From the NCBI RefSeq assembly GCF_007995215.1, contig NZ_VCDK01000002.1:310001-374000 (forward strand): a DNA stretch of 64,000 nucleotides, given 5' to 3'. The notes under the pieces are model-generated. The model saw nothing but the letters and a program-made list of their open reading frames with translations. It made no database searches and was not told where the DNA came from. Made by a program: the position numbers and the translations under genes. The stretch's first letter is position 1; each line of letters opens with the position of its first letter. Of the stretch, positions 26,032 through 35,954 are shown piece after piece. The stretch is from Shimia ponticola (lineage in GTDB: Bacteria; Pseudomonadota; Alphaproteobacteria; Rhodobacterales; Rhodobacteraceae).

Positions 26032-28980
26032 ATGCGCAAACTTCAGCATTTGAGAATTCAAGTTAAGCTTCCGGTTCTGACGGTCGGACTTGTGCTGGCG
26101 TGCATTCTCTCGACCGGGATGATCGCCTACACGCACGCGCGCGATGCCCTGATCCAAACCCAAGAGCAGCGATTAAAGCAGACCTTGGCCCAAAAGGTGC
26201 AAACAGCTGAGCAATGGGCAAATGACCTGATCCAATCGACACAGATGCAGGCGTCAAATCCCTTTACGGTCACGGCTATGCGCGGGCTTAGGAAAGGGGT
26301 CAGCAAGGCCATCAGCGATGGGGCCAACCCTGAAAGCAGTCTGCCGAAGGCATTTCGCGCTGAACGCCCGGTCGATGCCTTGAATGCCGCTTCGCCGACC
26401 TACGCGATCATGCACCGTCGGTACGATCCTTTCTTTCAGGATATTGTCGCTCAAAGTGATGCTTCAGACATCTTTCTGGTCAACCGTGATGACCGGGTGA
26501 TCTATGCATCGCATTCGAAAGAGGTGATCGGATCTGAACTTTCGGACACTGATGATGTCTTGGTCTCGTTGTCGCAAGCGCGGGACGCCTTGCGGGGGAG
26601 TGATAAAGGCATCGGGGTTGCGGAATTGTCGGGTGGCATTTCGGGGCAGGGCGCATCCGTTGTCGTGGCGCGGCCTATTCTTGCCGAAGACGGCGCTGAA
26701 TTGGGCCTTATGGGCTTTGTTATCCCATGGAATGGTCTTTCAGAACCGCTCAGCAGGAATTGGACGCTGGGGGAAACAGGGTTCGCCAGCATGGATATCG
26801 TCAACTCAGGCGGGTGGTCGACTGTCGCAAGCGCCTCATCTGATCGGAAGCCATTTGAGCCATCGCTCACTCAGTCGTCGGAACTCTCACTCTTGAATGC
26901 AAAGGTAAGACTTAGGATCGGGCAAGAAACGCACGAGTTGCTTGGTCCCATCCTTACCGTACGCAAGGCTCTTATCCGCGATGGCGCAATTGCATTTGCC
27001 GTCGCGGGCACTCTCGCGGTGTTTCTGTCGTTGTCATTCACGCAGCCGCTTGGGCGTATTCAAACAACTTTGACCGCCATCCGAAATGAACAGCACAATG
27101 TGTCAATCAAGGATGCACGACGTAAGGACGAATTTGGTGGCATTGCGCGGGCGCTGCAGAGCTTTGCAAAAACACTTCAGGAGAATACTCGCTTGGTTGA
27201 AGAAAGCGCATTCAAGAATGCCGCTTTCGAAGCCAGTTCCGCACCTTTGGTCTTGGTCGATCGCGACATGCGCATCGCCTTTGCGAACTCTGCCTTCCAA
27301 GAGCTTGTGTCTGAAAACCTCGAAGCTTTGAATGCGATGTCCATCGACGTGCGCCCAGACGGGCTTGTTGGGCGATCCATGGATCTGTTTCAGGCAGACC
27401 CTGAACAAGTCAGGGGTATCCTGTCGGTCCCTGAACGGATGCCCTACAGAACAGAAGTCGAATTTGGTGATCGGACCATAGCGATGATGTTCAATCAGGT
27501 CCGGGAAGACCACGGGGCGCTGCTTGGTTTTGTCGTCGAGTGGGAGGATACCACCGAGAGCCGCAAGCAGGATGCGTTGCTAGAAGCGATCAACACACGT
27601 CACATCATGGCCGAATTCGACATGGAGGGTAACCTTGTCTTTGCCAATGATGCCTTCAGCGGCTTTTGCGGACACGGGGCAGGCGACATCATTGGCAAGT
27701 CCCTGGATGTCTTGTTGGCCCCGGATGACAGCAAGCCAATGGAAAATGCCGACACGGATGATCTCGGCGATATTCCAGAGCAATCGCGCTTTGTCTCGCC
27801 GCAGACAGACCATCTTATGGAAGGTGGCATGACCACCATAATGACCCGCACCGGCATGCCATCGCGCCTTTTGCTGATTGGTCAGGACATCACCCGCGAT
27901 CACAAACGTCTCACCCGCGCGGAAGAGGAAAAAGAGGCGCTGATCGAAAGCCAAACCGCCGTTGTCGAGGCGCTCCGCGATGCTTTGGCCCGTCTTTCAC
28001 AGGGTGATTTGGCCGAGGCCATTACAGATGAATTTCCAAGCAATTATGATGTTTTGCGTGCTGATTTCAATTTGGCGCTTGAACGGTTATCGGCGGCTTT
28101 GGGTTTGGTTGTTCAGAACGCAAACGCCATTCGCGGTGAAGCGTCCGACATTACAACGGCGGCAGACGATCTCAGCCGCCGCACCGAACGACAAGCCGCC
28201 ACGCTCGAAGAAACGGCGGCCGCACTTGATCAGTTGACACAAAACCTTCGGATTGCGGCGGGCGAAGCAAAACTCGCCGATGAAGTCGTCACACGCGCCC
28301 GAGAGGACGCTGTGGAAAGCGGGCAAGTGGTCGAACAGGCCGTCGCGGCGATGGCAGAAATCGAAAGGTCTTCGAACCGTATTTCAAGGATTATGGAAGT
28401 CATCGACGATATAGCCTTTCAGACCAACCTACTGGCACTCAACGCCGGGGTTGAGGCGGCGCGCGCGGGCGAGGCCGGACGCGGGTTTGCCGTGGTGGCG
28501 TCAGAGGTCCGCGCGCTGGCGCAGCGCTCTGCCGGGGCTGCGCGTGAAATCACGGACCTGATCTCTATCTCGCGGGATCATGTTGGCCAGGGCGTCGAGC
28601 TGGTGGGTAAGGCAGGACATGCGCTTGGCGGGATCGTGACGTCGGTGGCCGATATTTCCCAGCACGTGTCTGAGATCGCGGGCTCTGCCGCAGAGCAGTC
28701 ACGCAGCATTGACGAAATCAACGCGGCCGTCACCAATCTCGATCAAGTCACCCAACAAAACGCGGCCATGTTCCAGGAAACAACAGCAGCAAGCCACGCC
28801 CTGCGCCGCGAAGCGCAGCAGTTGAGTGATACGGTGGGACAGTTTGTGTTGGCCGAAGGTGCCGCGTCTGAGCAACCCGCCGACATAGCAAGCAATGATT
28901 TCGAACCCGCCGCGCTACCCGTCGCTGTGGGGCAGGACTATGCAGCACCTGACGCACATGGCGGATGGGAAGAGTTCTGA
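26032..28980 (+). CDS. Methyl-accepting chemotaxis protein with Cache-like sensor, two PAS domains and WEEF tail
   Basis: This is a 982-residue transmembrane chemoreceptor. Membrane helices lie at about 11-33 and 317-336, enclosing a periplasmic Cache-type ligand domain (about 40-310, with [18 protein letters not shown]). HAMP (about 337-389) is followed by two PAS domains (about 395-510 and 515-630), a second HAMP-like segment and the signalling coiled coil with the conserved hairpin tip ([20 protein letters not shown]). The C-terminus is WEEF, matching the W-x-x-F pentapeptide that tethers CheR or CheB in other receptors. The ribosome site AGGGGGA precedes the ATG. cheD follows one base after the stop, and the rest of the che genes converge from the other side. 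The ligand is unknown. Confidence 0.93.
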   Translation: MRKLQHLRIQVKLPVLTVGLVLACILSTGMIAYTHARDALIQTQEQRLKQTLAQKVQTAEQWANDLIQSTQMQASNPFTVTAMRGLRKGVSKAISDGANPESSLPKAFRAERPVDALNAASPTYAIMHRRYDPFFQDIVAQSDASDIFLVNRDDRVIYASHSKEVIGSELSDTDDVLVSLSQARDALRGSDKGIGVAELSGGISGQGASVVVARPILAEDGAELGLMGFVIPWNGLSEPLSRNWTLGETGFASMDIVNSGGWSTVASASSDRKPFEPSLTQSSELSLLNAKVRLRIGQETHELLGPILTVRKALIRDGAIAFAVAGTLAVFLSLSFTQPLGRIQTTLTAIRNEQHNVSIKDARRKDEFGGIARALQSFAKTLQENTRLVEESAFKNAAFEASSAPLVLVDRDMRIAFANSAFQELVSENLEALNAMSIDVRPDGLVGRSMDLFQADPEQVRGILSVPERMPYRTEVEFGDRTIAMMFNQVREDHGALLGFVVEWEDTTESRKQDALLEAINTRHIMAEFDMEGNLVFANDAFSGFCGHGAGDIIGKSLDVLLAPDDSKPMENADTDDLGDIPEQSRFVSPQTDHLMEGGMTTIMTRTGMPSRLLLIGQDITRDHKRLTRAEEEKEALIESQTAVVEALRDALARLSQGDLAEAITDEFPSNYDVLRADFNLALERLSAALGLVVQNANAIRGEASDITTAADDLSRRTERQAATLEETAAALDQLTQNLRIAAGEAKLADEVVTRAREDAVESGQVVEQAVAAMAEIERSSNRISRIMEVIDDIAFQTNLLALNAGVEAARAGEAGRGFAVVASEVRALAQRSAGAAREITDLISISRDHVGQGVELVGKAGHALGGIVTSVADISQHVSEIAGSAAEQSRSIDEINAAVTNLDQVTQQNAAMFQETTAASHALRREAQQLSDTVGQFVLAEGAASEQPADIASNDFEPAALPVAVGQDYAAPDAHGGWEEF

Positions 28981-28981
28981 G

Positions 28982-29593
28982 ATGAACAAGTCCGCGGAGG
29001 TGCGTGCCTCAGCCCCCTTGCGGCACGCGTCATCGTCTTGCGGTCATGTGGGTCAAGGTGAGGTCGTCGTCACGGTCAGGCCCGACTGTCAGGTTGGAAT
29101 GATCCTTGGCTCTTGTGTTGCAGCGGTGCTTTGGGATGCGGACACTCAGGTAGGTGGCGTCAATCACCTGTTGTTGCCACCGGTGCAGACCCCCGCCCAA
29201 TTGGCGATGGGTGTTCAAGTCAATCTTATGGAAAGACTGATCAATGGCGTGCTCTCCGCTGGTGGGCGGCATGGGCATCTGCAAGCCAAGGTGTTTGGAG
29301 GGGCAGGCATGATCCGCGGGTTGAGCGATGCTGGGCGTCGGAACGCGCACTTTGTGACCCAATTCCTAGCGGATGAAGGGATCACCTGTACGGCCCAATC
29401 CCTTGGAGGCCACAAGGCGCGCCGTTTGCGCATTTGGCCCGCAACAGGCCGCGTCCTTCAACGCACGCTGCGCGATCAAATATCCGACGAGATGGAGAGC
29501 GAAACAGCGGCCGTCGACTTTGGGAACACCGCAGGCGTGTTGCAAGGTCCGGATGCCGACGCGTTTCGTTTGTCTGGTGTTGAACTCTTGTAG
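28982..29593 (+). CDS. cheD: Chemoreceptor glutamine deamidase CheD
   Basis: CheD deamidates specific glutamines in chemoreceptors so that they can be methylated. The 203-residue product has the catalytic cysteine in LGSCVAAVLWD, the histidine in GGVNHLLLP and the conserved KVFGGAGMI. The frame is open from 28895 within the MCP gene, but the ATG at 28982 begins right after the MCP stop and has GGGAAGAG before it. It is co-transcribed with the receptor and ends 3 bases before the converging cheR gene. Confidence 0.93.
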   Translation: MNKSAEVRASAPLRHASSSCGHVGQGEVVVTVRPDCQVGMILGSCVAAVLWDADTQVGGVNHLLLPPVQTPAQLAMGVQVNLMERLINGVLSAGGRHGHLQAKVFGGAGMIRGLSDAGRRNAHFVTQFLADEGITCTAQSLGGHKARRLRIWPATGRVLQRTLRDQISDEMESETAAVDFGNTAGVLQGPDADAFRLSGVELL

Positions 29594-29596
29594 CCC

Positions 29597-30430
29597 TTAA
29601 GCGCGGGACCTTTGATACGCCGTATGGCAGGTCGAATGCGCTTGATATCCAAACCCTGATGGCACGCGCTCTGAGTGACCGACAAACAGGTGCCCATCAA
29701 GCGTCAGCTTACTCCAAAACCTGCGCCACAATGCATCCTGATGCGCACGGTCAAAATAGATTGCCACGTTCCTGCACATGATCGCGTCAAACCGCCCTGG
29801 CATCGGCCAATGCCCATGCAGATTGAGGTCGCGAAACAATGTCATCTGCGTAATCCGAACATCGACGCGGTAGGATCGTGCGGAGGTGTCTTTGGTAAAA
29901 TACCGTGCCACTTGATCGCCGGTTAATCCGCCAAGCATGCTGTGATGATAGGTACCCAGCTGCGCGTATCGCACCACGGAAGGATCGAAGTCCGTTCCAA
30001 GGATGCGAATATCCAGTAGATGTGCCGCTGGCTCTTGGTCCAGCAGGCAGATCGCCATCGACACCGCTTCCTGCCCGTTTGCGCATCCGGCGGACCAAAG
30101 GCGGACGCGCTGGCCGCTTCTTGCTGCCGCGATGAGCTCCGGTAGGATCTGTCGGCGCAAGAGCTCGAAATGATGGGCTTCGCGGAAAAATCGCGACACA
30201 TTCGTGGTCAGCGCGGCCACCATTCGAAGTCTTTCGTGGCTGTCTGGCGCATCTACGAGTGCGAGGTATTCGTCATAGCTGTCGATGGCGAGGCGCGAGA
30301 GGCGACGGCCCAACCGCGTTGCAACCATGGTCTGCTTCGTCGGCAAAAGGTTGAGGCCGGCTTCGTCCAAGGCGATCTTGCAAATCTTTGCAAACTGCGC
30401 GGCCGTCAGAGGGGGGAAAGAAAGGCCCAA
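29597..30430 (-). CDS. cheR: Chemotaxis protein methyltransferase CheR
   Basis: CheR adds methyl groups from SAM to receptor glutamates. The 277-residue protein has the N-terminal helical domain (with LLPTKQTMVATRLGRRL), the SAM motif LWSAGCANGQEAVSMAI and the later DAIMCRNVAIYFD block. The start appears to be a TTG at 30430, since the next ATG would delete conserved helix residues; no clear ribosome site precedes it, so translation is probably coupled to cheW, whose stop lies seven bases upstream. It is the last gene of the minus-strand che operon. The receptor encoded opposite carries a CheR-docking tail. Confidence 0.92.
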   Translation of the reverse strand: MGLSFPPLTAAQFAKICKIALDEAGLNLLPTKQTMVATRLGRRLSRLAIDSYDEYLALVDAPDSHERLRMVAALTTNVSRFFREAHHFELLRRQILPELIAAARSGQRVRLWSAGCANGQEAVSMAICLLDQEPAAHLLDIRILGTDFDPSVVRYAQLGTYHHSMLGGLTGDQVARYFTKDTSARSYRVDVRITQMTLFRDLNLHGHWPMPGRFDAIMCRNVAIYFDRAHQDALWRRFWSKLTLDGHLFVGHSERVPSGFGYQAHSTCHTAYQRSRA

Positions 30431-30437
30431 ACCGGAC

Positions 30438-30899
30438 TTAGGCCGCCAGAGCGCCGTCCTGCGTGATAAGTGTGTCGGGTGACAAGAGACGGATCATTTG
30501 ATCATCCAAAAGGCAAAGTGCCGATACAAATCCTTTGGAGTGTTCTTGTACACCGTCAGGCGGTGGCTGGATCGCGGCGGGATCGACGGTCAGTATGTCA
30601 GACACAGCGTCGACTGTGATGCCGAAGGTCCGGCTCGCCACGGTGAGGACGATCACGACCGAGCGGTCAGACACTTGATGCGCCTCCAGACCAAGACGCG
30701 TCGCCAAGTTCAGGATGGGTAGGACGGTGCCGCGCAGGTTTATCACACCGCAGACATAGTCCGGCGTGCCGGGCAGGGCGGTTGGCTCTACCCAGCCTCT
30801 GATTTCGCGGACGGCCATGATGTCGACGGCATATGCCTGTCCAGCAAGTCCGAAACTGAGGAGTTCGATGGGGTTCATGGCAGGGCTGTCTTGGTTCAT
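30438..30899 (-). CDS. cheW: Chemotaxis adaptor protein CheW
   Basis: CheW couples receptors to the CheA kinase. The 153-residue protein is a single CheW (SH3-like pair) domain with the typical segments AYAVDIMAVREIRGW, VCGVINLRGTVLPILNL and GITVDAVSDILTV. It starts four bases after the cheA stop; a second ATG at 30878 would give a slightly shorter N-terminus. Its place between cheA and cheR in one tight operon fits a complete signalling array with the opposing receptor. Confidence 0.93.
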   Translation of the reverse strand: MNQDSPAMNPIELLSFGLAGQAYAVDIMAVREIRGWVEPTALPGTPDYVCGVINLRGTVLPILNLATRLGLEAHQVSDRSVVIVLTVASRTFGITVDAVSDILTVDPAAIQPPPDGVQEHSKGFVSALCLLDDQMIRLLSPDTLITQDGALAA

Positions 30900-30902
30900 G
30901 AT

Positions 30903-32867
30903 CTATCCAGTCTGGGCAAGTGGCACCGCCGCCTGGGTCGAGCCTTGGGCCGTCGCCGGTGTGAGTTCATAAGGGTCCACGATCAGAGCGATACGTCCGT
31001 CGCCGAGGATCGTTGCAGCGGCGATGCAAGGATGCGTGGCAAACCCATCCTGCAGCCCTTTGATCACGACCTGCCGCTGTTCGAGGATTTCATCGATGAT
31101 GATCGCCGAAGTCGCGGTGTCTTCGTGCGTGACGATAAGGGCTAGAGCGCCATCAAGGTCTGAGCGCCGCGGACTGAACCCAAGCTCGTCGGCAAGATCG
31201 CAAATGGGAATGACCCGGTCGTTATACCGTAGCAGTCGCCGTGATCCGCCGCTTGATGTTGGCAATTCCACAACTTGGGAGGGGCGGACATGCAATGTCT
31301 CACGAATGGCTGAAAGCGGCAAGACAAGGGTATGACCTTGGGCACCGATAATCATGGAATCCAGCACAGCCAATGTCAGCGGCAGCGCGATGCTGAAACG
31401 TGTGCCTTGCCCCGGTCGGCTTTCGACCATCAGGCGTCCGCCCAAAGCGTGAATTGCGCTGCGCACGACATCCATACCGACCCCGCGCCCCGAAACGTCT
31501 GAGACGGTCTTGGCGGTCGACAATCCGGGATGAAAAAGCAGGGCATCAATTTCGGCGTCTGACAGGCGTGCATTCGGACCGATAATGCCTTGGGTCTCGG
31601 CCTTGCGTTGAACGCTTGCGCGGTCGATGCCCGCGCCGTCATCGGAAAGCTCTACAATCACCTGTCCAGATCTGTGTAACGCCCGCAGCTTGATGGTTCC
31701 GTTGGCGGCCTTGCCCGCCGCCTTGCGCTGGTCCGGCGGTTCGATCCCATGATCTACGGCATTGCGGATCATATGGGTAAGTGGCTCAGTAAGCCGCTCA
31801 ATGACGGTTTTGTCGATTTCGGTGTCTGCCCCTTCCATGATCAAATCGACGGGTTTTTCAACCGTGTGCGCCGTCTCTCGGCAGATGCGGGCCATGCGCA
31901 TGAAGAGTGGTTTGACCGGTTGCGCCCGGATTTGCATGACGCTGTCTTGCAGGTCACGGGTCAGGCGCAAGAAGTCGTCCAAACCGCTGCCATAGGCAAG
32001 GTTTCCAGTCAGATCGGTGCCTTCCATCGTCTGAGCGAGCATGGCTTGATTGATCACCAACTCTCCCACCAAGTTGATCATGCGATCCACACGCTCCAAT
32101 TCGACTCGAATGGTCGCCTTGGGTGTCGGGGCGGCGGTTGTTGCTGAGTTGCGCTCAGGCTGTTTGACCTCAGGCGGCACCACCTGATCAGCGGTGTTCA
32201 TTGCGAGGCCCAGCGCCGCATGCTGTTTGCCGATCCACTCTTCAATCGGCGAAGTATGGCAGGTGACATCAATCTGCCAGGTGAGCATCATCTGCTCAGG
32301 GTCGTAGGTCTCGATTGTGGGGATCGCGTCGTCATCAAGTCGAACCTCGCACTGCCCGATCGCGCCCAAGTCGGATAGAACCTCGCGACAGCTGAGACCC
32401 TGTTTCCAAAGGTCTGTGGCAGGTTTCAGATGAACCGACGCTGCATCCGATTGCTCGTCCGCGCCACGCCGGATGTCGAGTTTCCTTGCGTTTTCGGGGG
32501 CTGCGGATTGTGTGTCGTGTGCATCGCAGACGTCGCTGCCTTGCCTTGCGGCAGTGACCAGCGCCGCCAGATGATCGGATGCGCGCAAAAGATCCGAAAT
32601 CTCAGCAAGTGAGGGTAAGGATTTGTCGTTGCGCAGCCGCGTCAGGGTGTTCTCCAAGTTGTGCGCATATTTGGTGAGACCGTCGAAGCCGAATGTGGCA
32701 GCACCGCTTTTGATCGAATGTACCGATCTAAAGAGCGCATGGACGGTTTCATGCGTCCCGCCCCCACGACCCAGATCATCAAGGCCATCTTGAAAAGCCT
32801 CCATCAGTTCGTCGCATTCATCAAAGAATGTCGCCCGAAGGTCAGCCATCGGTTCTGGCTGGCGCAT
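30903..32867 (-). CDS. cheA: Chemotaxis histidine kinase CheA
   Basis: The 654-residue kinase has an N-terminal HPt domain with phospho-accepting His50 (SVHSIKSGAATFGF), a linker region, the P3 dimerisation helices (about 270-330), the ATP-binding P4 domain (N box HMIRNAVDHGIEP, G boxes DDGAGID and GRGVGMDVV) and a C-terminal CheW-like P5 domain (about 515-645). A short middle domain may replace the usual P2. The chosen ATG lies five bases after the cheY stop; an ATG six codons downstream (32849) is an equal alternative, as neither has a clear ribosome site. It phosphorylates the CheY encoded just upstream. Confidence 0.94.
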   Translation of the reverse strand: MRQPEPMADLRATFFDECDELMEAFQDGLDDLGRGGGTHETVHALFRSVHSIKSGAATFGFDGLTKYAHNLENTLTRLRNDKSLPSLAEISDLLRASDHLAALVTAARQGSDVCDAHDTQSAAPENARKLDIRRGADEQSDAASVHLKPATDLWKQGLSCREVLSDLGAIGQCEVRLDDDAIPTIETYDPEQMMLTWQIDVTCHTSPIEEWIGKQHAALGLAMNTADQVVPPEVKQPERNSATTAAPTPKATIRVELERVDRMINLVGELVINQAMLAQTMEGTDLTGNLAYGSGLDDFLRLTRDLQDSVMQIRAQPVKPLFMRMARICRETAHTVEKPVDLIMEGADTEIDKTVIERLTEPLTHMIRNAVDHGIEPPDQRKAAGKAANGTIKLRALHRSGQVIVELSDDGAGIDRASVQRKAETQGIIGPNARLSDAEIDALLFHPGLSTAKTVSDVSGRGVGMDVVRSAIHALGGRLMVESRPGQGTRFSIALPLTLAVLDSMIIGAQGHTLVLPLSAIRETLHVRPSQVVELPTSSGGSRRLLRYNDRVIPICDLADELGFSPRRSDLDGALALIVTHEDTATSAIIIDEILEQRQVVIKGLQDGFATHPCIAAATILGDGRIALIVDPYELTPATAQGSTQAAVPLAQTG

Positions 32868-32872
32868 CGGGA

Positions 32873-33238
32873 TCAGCCCGCAATCATGTTTAAAGCGCGG
32901 ACAAGCTTATCGGGGTCAAAGGGTTTCACGACCCATCCCGTCGCTCCGGCCTGGCGTGCCTTGGCCTTAAGTTCTGGCGCGCTTTCCGTTGTGAGAACGA
33001 GGATCGGCGTCTTTCGGTGTTTGTCTTGCGCGCGCACGGCATCGATAAAGCCAAAACCATCAAGGTTGGGCATGTTGATGTCGGTAATGATGGCATCAGG
33101 TTCCAGCCCCTCCAGAGCCGTCAGACCGTTGACCCCGTCGTCGGCCAGATGTGTCTCGATACCGGCATTCTCAAGAGTCATCTGGATCATCTTGCGCATG
33201 GTTCGGCTGTCATCCACAGCGAGAATTTGCAATGTCAT
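32873..33238 (-). CDS. cheY: Chemotaxis response regulator CheY
   Basis: This is a 121-residue single receiver domain. The acidic pocket is ILAVDDSRTMRK, the phospho-acceptor aspartate lies in AIITDINMPNLDG, and the conserved Thr/Lys are in LVLTTES and WVVKPFDP. It starts at an ATG that overlaps the stop of the STAS gene (ATGA). Phosphorylated CheY usually acts on the flagellar motor; no flagellar genes are in the window, so an effect on another output is not excluded. Confidence 0.93.
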   Translation of the reverse strand: MTLQILAVDDSRTMRKMIQMTLENAGIETHLADDGVNGLTALEGLEPDAIITDINMPNLDGFGFIDAVRAQDKHRKTPILVLTTESAPELKAKARQAGATGWVVKPFDPDKLVRALNMIAG

Positions 33239-33540
33239 GTGGGCTCCTTGGGGCAGAGGGCATCGGCGTGACCGAACAGGGCGAGATCAGCCATCAGGGC
33301 ATCGGACGGAGAATGAAGCGTGAAACCATCGCCGCGTTTGGTCTGCGTCTTGTGCAACATGGCAAGCGTCTGAAACGCGGTGTCGTTCAGCCGCTCAACC
33401 AGCGCGCCATCCAAGGTGATGTTGCAGGGGCCGTTGCGCAGTTTGCCGACGATGGGTGCCAAGTCATTGGCATTAGGGACCGCCGACAGGCGATCAATGA
33501 TCTTTGCAGGGCGTTTGCGCCCAGTGTTTGCATCTGGCAT
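33235..33540 (-). CDS. STAS-domain protein at the head of the che operon
   Basis: This 101-residue soluble protein resembles STAS domains (anti-anti-sigma fold): beta-strand NITLDGALVERLNDTAFQTL followed by helices and KRGDGFTLHSPS. Such small STAS proteins precede cheY-cheA in several alphaproteobacterial che clusters and may bind a partner protein reversibly. The ribosome site GGGGAG precedes the ATG. A typical serine target for phosphorylation (after DxS in anti-sigma antagonists) is not obvious; the corresponding place reads ERLND. Its role in chemotaxis is not known to me. Confidence 0.75.
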   Translation of the reverse strand: MPDANTGRKRPAKIIDRLSAVPNANDLAPIVGKLRNGPCNITLDGALVERLNDTAFQTLAMLHKTQTKRGDGFTLHSPSDALMADLALFGHADALCPKEPT

Positions 33541-33619
33541 CCAATGCTCCCCAGTACTTTGGGGGCATGTGTAGCGGGGTAGGGGTTACCAATTGCCTTA
33601 CGGATGCAAGGCTTGACGT

Positions 33620-34594
33620 CTAGTTGGACATCAAACGGCTCATGTGGCTCGCACAACCTGTCAGTGCGGCATAGTCATCTTCGACGATTTGAACCCCAAA
33701 GTTGCCCATGAACCCGGCAAATCGGCCTTTGTCTTTGTAGGACGCCTCGAAACCGAACTCGGCCATGTAGGGTTTCATGGCCCGTGCGACGCCGCCAACA
33801 AGGAACACGCCACCAAACGGCAAATGAATAAGCGACAGGTTGCCCGCCACGGTTCCAAGCAAACGCACGAACAACTGAACGGCGTCACGTGCATACGGGT
33901 CCGATCCGGTTTCGCAAGCTGACATGATCTCCGCAGCTGCGCACTCTTTCGGGCTGCCTGCCTCGGTGGTTACAAAGGCATAAGCGCGTTCAAGCCCCCG
34001 TCCTGAAAGCAGGTCTTCGACTGCGGGAAAGCCGTGTGCGTTTTCGACGAAGTGCAGCAGGCGCAAATCGCGATCTGTGCGGATCGGCAGGTTCGCGTGG
34101 CCACATTCGGATGGCGGAACCAGACGGCCAACCGCCGTCTCGTAAACCGGTGCGGCGTTGAAACCCGTGCCAACACCGATCACAAGCCGGGCCGCGAGCG
34201 GCGAATGCTCGGGAACTGGAACAATCGTGGCAAGGTTTTCAGGCGCAATGAGGCCAAGCGCATGGCCTTGCGCCTGCAGATCGTTCAATACCGCCACATA
34301 CTCAGACCGCGTTGCGCGCTTTAGCACATCCTTGTCCACACTCCAGTCGAGGTTCGTCAGCGTGCCGACACCGTCGCGCACAGGGCCCGCCATCGCGACG
34401 CATGTGGCCACCGGATCAACGTCGTTTTCCTCGTTCAGATAGGCACGCAACACGCTTTCCAAACCGGGGTAATCGGCATTGCGATACCGGCGGATGGTGT
34501 CCGTCAGGACCGTTTCGCCATCTGCAAGCGCCACACGGGTGTTGGTGCCCCCAATGTCGGCAACGATAGAAAGCGTGTTTGCAGGATGTGCCAT
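33620..34594 (-). CDS. glk: Glucokinase
   Basis: Glk phosphorylates glucose with ATP in the cytoplasm. The 324-residue protein belongs to the PF02685 glucokinase family, with the phosphate-1 motif VADIGGTNTRVALAD, AMAGPVRDG, the catalytic NLDW, and PPSECGHANLP, where Glu and His bind the sugar. It is the last gene of the minus-strand bglA-glk unit, next to the divergent aglR and opposite the alpha-glucoside importer, so it accepts the glucose released by AglA and BglA. It starts 18 bases after the bglA stop. Confidence 0.93.
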   Translation of the reverse strand: MAHPANTLSIVADIGGTNTRVALADGETVLTDTIRRYRNADYPGLESVLRAYLNEENDVDPVATCVAMAGPVRDGVGTLTNLDWSVDKDVLKRATRSEYVAVLNDLQAQGHALGLIAPENLATIVPVPEHSPLAARLVIGVGTGFNAAPVYETAVGRLVPPSECGHANLPIRTDRDLRLLHFVENAHGFPAVEDLLSGRGLERAYAFVTTEAGSPKECAAAEIMSACETGSDPYARDAVQLFVRLLGTVAGNLSLIHLPFGGVFLVGGVARAMKPYMAEFGFEASYKDKGRFAGFMGNFGVQIVEDDYAALTGCASHMSRLMSN

Positions 34595-34612
34595 GGTCAG
34601 GTCAGTCCAGTA

Positions 34613-35944
34613 TCAGTCAGTGGCGCGCAGCCATTCGGTAAGGGCATAGTACGAATGCTTCGGGGTGCGTTTCAGGCTGTCAAAATCCACGTGGATCAGA
34701 CCAAAACGCTTTTCATACCCAAATGCCCATTCGTAGTTGTCCAGAAGGGACCAGTAGTAGAATCCCTCTATGTTAGCGCCATCAATCATGGATTGCCGCA
34801 CTGCCGCAAGATGGTCCTGAATATATTTCCAGCGCTCTGTGTCGCCAAAATTTGATCCCGTGTCCGCCTCTGGCCATGCCATTCCGTTCTCGGTGATGAA
34901 CATTGGCAGATCGCCGACGTATTCATCTTTCAACCATGTCAAAAGCCAGCTCAGACCATCTGGATAGATTTCCCAACCCATCTGCGTTTTGGGCAAGGGG
35001 CCTTCGACCTGTTTCAAGCTTGGCCAAGGAATGGTGTCATCATGCGCAAAACGGTTGAGCATGTAATAATTCACGCCATGCCAATCCATCGGCTGGCTGA
35101 TCTCTGCCATGTCATCCTGCCAGCCTTTTGGCAGGTGCGGACCGTAGCCTTCCATGGCGTCCGCTGTGTATTCACCTTTGAAAAGCGGATGCATGAACAG
35201 CTGGTTCATAATCGCGTGCTGACGATTGGCGGCCGCGACGTCGCGTGGGTCGTCGGAGCCGGGTTTGACGGCCTCGTAATTGACGACGATACCCAGGTCC
35301 TTTTGCCCCATCTCGCGCAGCCGTGTCATGCCGCGACCATGCGCCTTCAGAACGTGATGCACTGCGCGTGCAGCGGAACGCACGTCAACCTTGCCGGGCG
35401 CGTGACGCCCGATGAAGTGTCCAAGAACCGAGACACACCATGGCTCGTTGATTGTCGCGATTTTGCTTACGCGATCGCCGATGCGTTTGGTGATGACTTC
35501 GACATAGTCTGCGAACCAATCAGCAACGTCTGGATGCTCCCAGCCGCCCAAATCCGCGAGCGCCGATGGCATTTCCCAATGATAGAGCGTCTGGTTTGGC
35601 TTGAGGTCACGCGCCAGCATCGCATCGACCAACCGGTCATAATAGTCTAGCCCGGCCTCGTTTACCTGACCGCGACCTTCAGGAAGGACGCGCGCCCAGG
35701 ACGTTGAAAACCGATAGGTATCGAACCCGCCATCTTTCAGGAAATCGAGGTCTTCTTCGTATCGGTGATAGTGATCACAGGCGATGGCGCCATCCTCGGC
35801 GCGGATGACGTTGCCGGGCGTCGCGGCATAGGTGTCCCAATGGGTCGAACCGGCACCACCGAAGGAATGCCCTTCAATTTGATACGCAGCTGTGGCTGCC
35901 CCAAAGAGAAAGTCCTTTGGGAAGTCTTTGCGTGTGACAGGCAT
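34613..35944 (-). CDS. bglA: GH1 family beta-glucosidase
   Basis: The 443-residue enzyme hydrolyses beta-linked glucose from short glycosides. GH1 signatures are clear: the N-terminal FPKDFLFGAATAAYQIEG, the acid/base glutamate in TINEPWCV and the nucleophile glutamate in FITENGMAWPE. No signal peptide is seen, so it acts on imported sugars. The frame starts at 35986, but the ATG at 35944 is preceded by AAGGA within the end of aglR and gives the usual start of the family. It is co-transcribed with aglR upstream and glk downstream. Confidence 0.93.
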   Translation of the reverse strand: MPVTRKDFPKDFLFGAATAAYQIEGHSFGGAGSTHWDTYAATPGNVIRAEDGAIACDHYHRYEEDLDFLKDGGFDTYRFSTSWARVLPEGRGQVNEAGLDYYDRLVDAMLARDLKPNQTLYHWEMPSALADLGGWEHPDVADWFADYVEVITKRIGDRVSKIATINEPWCVSVLGHFIGRHAPGKVDVRSAARAVHHVLKAHGRGMTRLREMGQKDLGIVVNYEAVKPGSDDPRDVAAANRQHAIMNQLFMHPLFKGEYTADAMEGYGPHLPKGWQDDMAEISQPMDWHGVNYYMLNRFAHDDTIPWPSLKQVEGPLPKTQMGWEIYPDGLSWLLTWLKDEYVGDLPMFITENGMAWPEADTGSNFGDTERWKYIQDHLAAVRQSMIDGANIEGFYYWSLLDNYEWAFGYEKRFGLIHVDFDSLKRTPKHSYYALTEWLRATD

Positions 35945-35954
35945 GCGAGGGTCC

